Assembly (NCBI GenBank): GCA_942159475.1 | Contig: OW804097.1 | Location: 6,105,685 to 6,169,684, forward strand | Source: Sthenelais limicola | Lineage: Eukaryota > Annelida > Polychaeta > Phyllodocida > Sigalionidae | Direction of reading: 5' to 3' | DNA: 64,000 nucleotides | Shown: positions 59,240 to 64,000 of the stretch, in pieces | How positions within the stretch are numbered: the first letter of the stretch is position 1 | How the letters are laid out: the number at the start of each line of letters is the position of its first letter | Program-made: the position numbers and the translations under genes | Notes under the pieces: model-generated | What the model saw: the letters and a program-made list of their open reading frames with translations, nothing else | What the model was told of the DNA's origin: nothing | Database searches by the model: none

Positions 59240-62218
59240 CTACTGCTTGCCAGGAAATGCAATGATGTACCTCTGGTCCAACATCCCATTTGTGGTTACA
59301 GCCAGCCCCCTCCATGAGCCCTCTCCCCAGGTATTGTGGTGGACAACAGCGTCCAAGGGCATAACTCCTTCATCACTGGCTCCTTTAGGTGACTTGGAGT
59401 ACATGTGAAAACAGAAATCTGAACCATGCAGGGCAAACCTGGAAACAGATATACAAAACTGATTAATTGACAGGTATCTTTATTTGATGAATGAAATAAA
59501 CATCCTTATAACAAAAAGCATGTGAGATATCACACTGTTGATTATATCACTGCATCCTTGTAATTAAATATAATGGTGATTATCAACTATATCTAATACA
59601 GCGTACATTGAATAGTAACTAACATGTTGATTATCTACTATATGAGTAATTCTACCAAACATGCAGCATTTTAGGAGGTGTTTTCTTTTAGAAAAAATCA
59701 AAATCGTTGAAACTATACAATTTTTGGCATACACACAGCAGGGAATATCAGTGTTACGATCATATGAAGTATCTTTATGGACTTTCCGAGGAATGCAGTG
59801 GACTTCTGTGGATCTCCCTGGATCTCCCTGGGTCTCCAAGGATCTCCCTAGAGCTCCAGGATTTTCATGTAGTTCTCCTGGTGGCCGTTTGGCGTCTTCA
59901 TGTGCAGAGCAGCTGATTTTCCAGAATTATTATAATTATTTAATTATTGTTTAATATTGAGTAAATACTTGCGCGTAATACTTCGACCATCCATCATGTT
60001 AAATATTACTCTGATTAATTATGGATTTTGTACTTGTTCATTTATTGTATTTATGTATATATTCCTCATTTATGTACAAATACCTTGATGTATTGTGTAA
60101 TGATATTATAAGGTTGCTATCAGACTTTCATAATATGATCAGGTTGGGAACACCTCTCAACCTCAGCAAGGATTGCAGGAATAAAACTGGAATTGTGGAT
60201 ATGCTTTCTTTATATTCTTATATTCTCGCAGAAGTAACCTATACGATCACATTTAATGAATATTGGTAGTGTTTAAGCCCAGAAGAGATCCGGAGGCAAG
60301 ATCACAGACGTGCAAAGCTGGCTCATCAACTCAATGGAAAGAAGGCTATAATCAAAACATCAGCATAACACAGGCAACGTTTGGGAAAGCTGTGGCAAAT
60401 ATTTCAATTCCTACTCCAGATACCTTCATTTTATGCCTGTTATTTTTCCTTATCGTTGTCACATTAAACAAGATATATCAAATTATATAGTGTAGGTTGG
60501 AGGTGAATTACCCAGGAATTATGCCAGTAAATTAAATGATGAAGTCAGAGCTAGAGAATTGATGTTGGCCGCAAAAATAGGACCTGGTTGTAACCAGAAG
60601 TTTGTGTACCTTTTTGTCAAAATATTGATTTCATTTGTATACAATTACTGTGCTAAAATAGGATGATCTCTTTATTTCTAATTATTATGACATACTATTG
60701 TATAACAGTGGCATTACAACAAATGCTCACTGCAATTCAACAGCATCAGCATTCATATTTATATTTTTCACCAAATTCAGGCAGGCCTAAACAATTATTA
60801 AGAAGGGTGAAAATACATAAAAAAAAAATTGGAGATATTCTACATGTTGTAATGGGAAACCCACACCAGTTCCAGGAATTTTATGGCAGGCAATAAACGG
60901 TTTCAAAAGCGTTGTGGGCTGATAACTATTATTTTCATCTAAATATACTTATATGTACTTCTTCCCTCAACAAAAACAAAATGCAATTTAATATCAATAG
61001 TTACTATTGTGGTATTTCATTGTTTTGGAGCTAATATTCCAAAACAATATTTTCCATGCCTAGCTCACTTTGAATTAATGGTTACTTGAATATTGTGTTT
61101 TTTCAGAATATTGTGTAGAAACCATTCTTTTCAGCATAAGTAATATATTTTCCAAATGTGTCCGAGTTTTATATTTAGAGTCCATAATTATTGTTTATTT
61201 TCTGACCTGAAATACCACTTTTTCGCAGGAGCGGCAAAGATATTGGCATAACTCTGAAAGTACAGTTCTCACAGGCTTATTTCTGCCAACAAAACCAAAG
61301 AAAACAGTTATAATCATCCCAAAAAGAGGTTGTCTATACCATAGGCTGGAAAACTAACTGACTGAGAATTACCCATGTAGAATAGTGAGTACATTGAGCA
61401 TAAACTACCACATCCACACTGGTTTGACTATTATAGTGTACTGGAGGATGAACCTCCCAATCCTTTACTTCTTCTGCACCATGACATAACACATGCATAT
61501 CAAAAGCCCAGTACAGAAAGGTCGGACACTTTCTGATCGAAGTTAACTAGGCATTTTCCCCCATGCAGAAGGTGATTATGATATAATATTATATTATTTC
61601 CTGAGAGAAAGTAACAAACTCAGGGAAGATAAAAGACAGTTGAGTTAGTCTTCAAAAGTTACATTGAAATTAATTTTATTTCATCTAGCTTTGAGAGGAT
61701 GGGAGACATGGGGTGACTAACCTGGCATGTCCAAAACCAACACTCTGTCCTGGCTTCAGGTCACCTCTAGTTCCAGTAAAAGTAGCATTCACTGCAGCAT
61801 TGACTCTAACAAACCAACCAATAAAATACAAAGAACTTCCAAGGTAGTTGGCATATTCATAGAAGAACTCAAACTCAATGATATCCACCCTTTCTCCTGG
61901 GATAGTCGCAAAGGGCACAACCATGAATGTATCATCAGTGTATGTCTCAAATGGGTTAGACATAGTAGCAGATAGGTCAACACCATAGGATGTTTGGAAG
62001 TGCAAGAACATGTCCTGTGTTAAGGCCTCCAGACTGACCCCACAATCTCCCAGAGCTTTCCTCATGCGAGCCTCTGTGCCAATGCGTGAGGTCAGTCCAT
62101 TGAATGTCCCATAGAACATCCGAGGGATGAGGGGACTGGATGATTGGTCAGTGCATGTGTCTTGACCACCCACTGACTGAATAATGAGGATGCACACCAG
62201 TCCACAATACCTCCACAT
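59240..62218 (-). CDS. Secreted protein of unknown family, paralogue B (231 residues, two exons)
   Basis: Exons 62218-61722 and 59438-59240 join in phase 2, with the same donor context (CCAG|GTTAGT) and acceptor (tttccag) as paralogue A. The signal peptide and first mature residues are identical to A (MWRYCGLVCILIIQSVGG, then QDTCTDQSS). The C terminus DQRYIIAFPGKQ is also shared. Differences concentrate in the middle of exon 1 and in the SRTPRRGSDD/SKSPKGASDE region of exon 2. The intron is 2.3 kb against 0.5 kb in A, with homologous sequence near its 5' end (for example aactcagggaagata) and unrelated insertion farther in. Both copies are open and spliceable, so both are probably functional genes. 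Confidence 0.83.
59650..61480. other. Expanded part of the paralogue B intron
   Basis: This stretch has no counterpart in the short intron of paralogue A. It contains a small ggatctccct tandem motif (59808-59855) and otherwise AT-rich sequence with no recognised element or exon. Confidence 0.5.
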
Positions 62219-62975
62219 AATGTTGTTTTATGTTTGATGATTGGTGGTTATTTGCGGTTCAGTTTTACAAATGTAGCCACAGAACAGCAAAGCTATAATA
62301 ACTTCTATTCTCCACAAGTGAGTTAAAGATATGGAAATTTGGATCTACGGTTTGGTTCACAAGCAAGACATCAATAGATTATATGAGTCTGGTCATGAAG
62401 ATGTGTACCATGACACATATTGAATAGTTTGTTTTTATATTCATGCCCACTTACACAAATAAATTTAGAGTATGGTCTGACGTTGGTATGGTATGAGAAG
62501 TTTAATATTCTAATACAAACAAACCAATTTAATTACACTTTTATCCATTACTTTTTGGTGGCTGAAAATAGTATTGCATAGTGAATAGACCCATTTACAA
62601 GAATAAATCATGAAAGGTATTCATGCATTGGGAGCATGGTAGCCCAATGCCAAACAGAGCGTGGATATATGGTGATTTATATTGTTCTCTCATACAGAAT
62701 ATGTAAATCATTACCGTATTAGCTACACAATATCTAAGCTCTTATATAAAGCTCTTAGGATCAGAGGCGTCGCTGGCAATTTCCAAGTGGGGGGGACATA
62801 TTTTGGTATCTTGGACCTTTTTCCCATGTTCATGTATGAAGTGTACAACAACTTGAATCAGTTTTAAAGTCTAAAAATTAGTTCAAAGATGCCATTGTCT
62901 GCTGTAAAAAAACTGATGAATTACAATAGTGCCAGTTCATTTTCATTGATTTATCATTTCAAGACATTCAAGTGT

Positions 62976-63058
62976 AATGCCCCCGTTGCATAACCATCTG
63001 CAAGTAGCTTTTTCAGTGTTAATATTGCGCTCGCAGATTGTTATGCAAAGGGGGCATT
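62976..63058. repeat. 83-bp hairpin element with ~26-bp arms
   Basis: The left arm, AATGCCCCCGTTGCATAAC then catctgc, pairs with the right arm, gcagattGTTATGCAAAGGGGGCATT, with only two or so mismatches around a ~30-nt loop. It is compatible with a very small MITE or a transcribed pre-miRNA-like stem. No target duplication is clear. Confidence 0.7.
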
Positions 63059-63184
63059 GTTACAAATCACTAACTAAAATCAGAAACAATTACAACAATC
63101 ATTAAATAACCATCTTAGAAGTATGAGAAAATTTTAAAAAATTTAAAAACATATCTAACCTATGAATTTTATGAATGCAAGGGA

Positions 63185-63380
63185 AGGTACATTGAAGAAT
63201 TGTATGTCATTCTCCATAATATTTTGGGTCAGTAGTTGAGCGAGAAATGAATCAATGCAACACAGTAAGAAAGTTTGATTTAGCCTTCTCATTGGTAGGG
63301 GGCATGGCGGATGTATCTCTGAACGAAACCAATAAAAATACAAAAATCTGACAACAATCTCTCAAGATTTTACAACATAA
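63185..63380 (+). repeat. Uninterrupted copy of the 40.76/41.35-kb dispersed repeat
   Basis: It matches the left and right parts of the split copy at 40757-41350, including gtcagtagttgagcgagaaa and gtaagaaag, with no insertion between them. Confidence 0.65.
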
Positions 63381-63483
63381 TAGCAGGGTCGAAAAAAAGG
63401 CTCTCGCAATTGTTTCAGTTTTTTCAAGTGAGCTATTTTTGTGGGGCTTCGGTAATGGTCAAAACAAAGTTAAACAAGAATTA

Positions 63484-63730
63484 TATGGGTCAGATTTTCA
63501 GAAAATGTTCAATTCACCTTCACCAATCTTCTCAAATACCCCAAATTTCAGACGAAAATAAAGTTCAAAACACAGTTCAACCTAACCAAAAAGATTGCTA
63601 GAATCAATGCAATGCCGAATATACTTGAATTTACCTTACAAACTTATTGACCAAATTGCAGCGTAATTTTGAAGAATTTACTAAATGTGTACATCTGCCA
63701 ATTGTACATTTTCTGAAAATCTGACCCATA
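63484..63730 (-). mobile_element. MITE copy 3, 247 bp, inverted
   Basis: The termini are the same as at 1600-1840 and 29263-29503. Its interior (gccgaatatacttgaattta) is the complement of copy 2, so the orientation is reversed. The right-hand TA flank is mutated to TT. Confidence 0.85.
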
Positions 63731-64000
63731 TTACACTGGCTCTGTTAATTCAGGAAAACTATATTCTAACAAACTCTGACCTGATGTTGGGGTCCTCCCC
63801 GGCCCATTGAAATGAGCTCCCCTAAATTCTCATGTAGAATAACGCTCTTTTAATTTTTTAATAACAATTCAATTGTCATTGACCAAACTATAATCAGAAA
63901 GATTGGTCCTGTATTATATATTTTTTTAATTAAGGAATTGTATTACTTCTATTAGAAATAACTTCACAGAGTTGATACATAAAATCTGCATGCCCTTCCT
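63731..64000. other. Non-genic sequence to the window end
   Basis: I see nothing recognisable in these 270 bases. Confidence 0.5.

Overview
The window is nuclear DNA of an animal. Genes have introns with GT-AG borders, most of the sequence is AT-rich and non-coding, and it is crowded with interspersed repeats. Pairs of host exons join in correct phase, and the host domains (CCP/sushi, CARD-like, RING, NHL-like propeller) are metazoan. The frequent short motif aggcct/taggcc, the CCP modules and a CARD-RING-propeller gene fit a marine invertebrate, perhaps an echinoderm or other deuterostome. The phylum is only a guess.

Layout. 1-9.7 kb: a 5'-truncated LINE on the minus strand (about 1989-6934), a 241-bp MITE, an array of small hairpins and a foldback repeat. 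9.8-18 kb: G-rich minisatellites, several small inverted-repeat elements, a 1.1-kb element with terminal inverted repeats, and scattered exons of one unrecognised minus-strand gene. 18,045-29,250: a complete, recently inserted Ty3/gypsy-type LTR retrotransposon on the minus strand. It has two 404-bp LTRs, ATAGG target duplications, a PBS matching tRNA-His, gag, pol and an unusual third ORF. 29.3-31.8 kb: a second MITE copy, minisatellite and a second hairpin array. 31.8-37.5 kb: a second LINE on the plus strand whose first ORF carries a NADAR (YbiA-like) domain fused behind an RRM-like ORF1 core. A separate SGNH-hydrolase ORF and an intact endonuclease-reverse transcriptase ORF follow. 39.3-40.7 kb: the last three exons of a type I membrane protein with a CCP domain. 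40.8-45.3 kb: nested repeats, a 17-bp minisatellite and a tRNA-like pol III promoter. 45.9-51 kb: a six-exon minus-strand gene encoding a CARD-RING-propeller protein of 641 residues. 51.6-64 kb: tandem duplications, LTR-like segments, two tandem paralogous genes for small secreted proteins of unknown family (each two exons, 231 residues), a tyrosine-recombinase fragment and a third MITE copy.

How the parts relate. Most protein-coding sequence belongs to retroelements. The two LINEs share an architecture: an SGNH-hydrolase ORF, about 0.9 kb of spacer, then endonuclease-RT. Only the plus-strand copy still has the NADAR-bearing ORF, which is the most unusual content here. In the LTR element, ORF3 sits where env would be, but it has no signal peptide or membrane segment. 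It has a good splice acceptor just before its ATG, so a spliced subgenomic message is likely. The host genes look like immune or surface genes: a death-fold/RING protein, a CCP membrane protein and a duplicated secreted pair. That may be why the region tolerates so much insertion and duplication.
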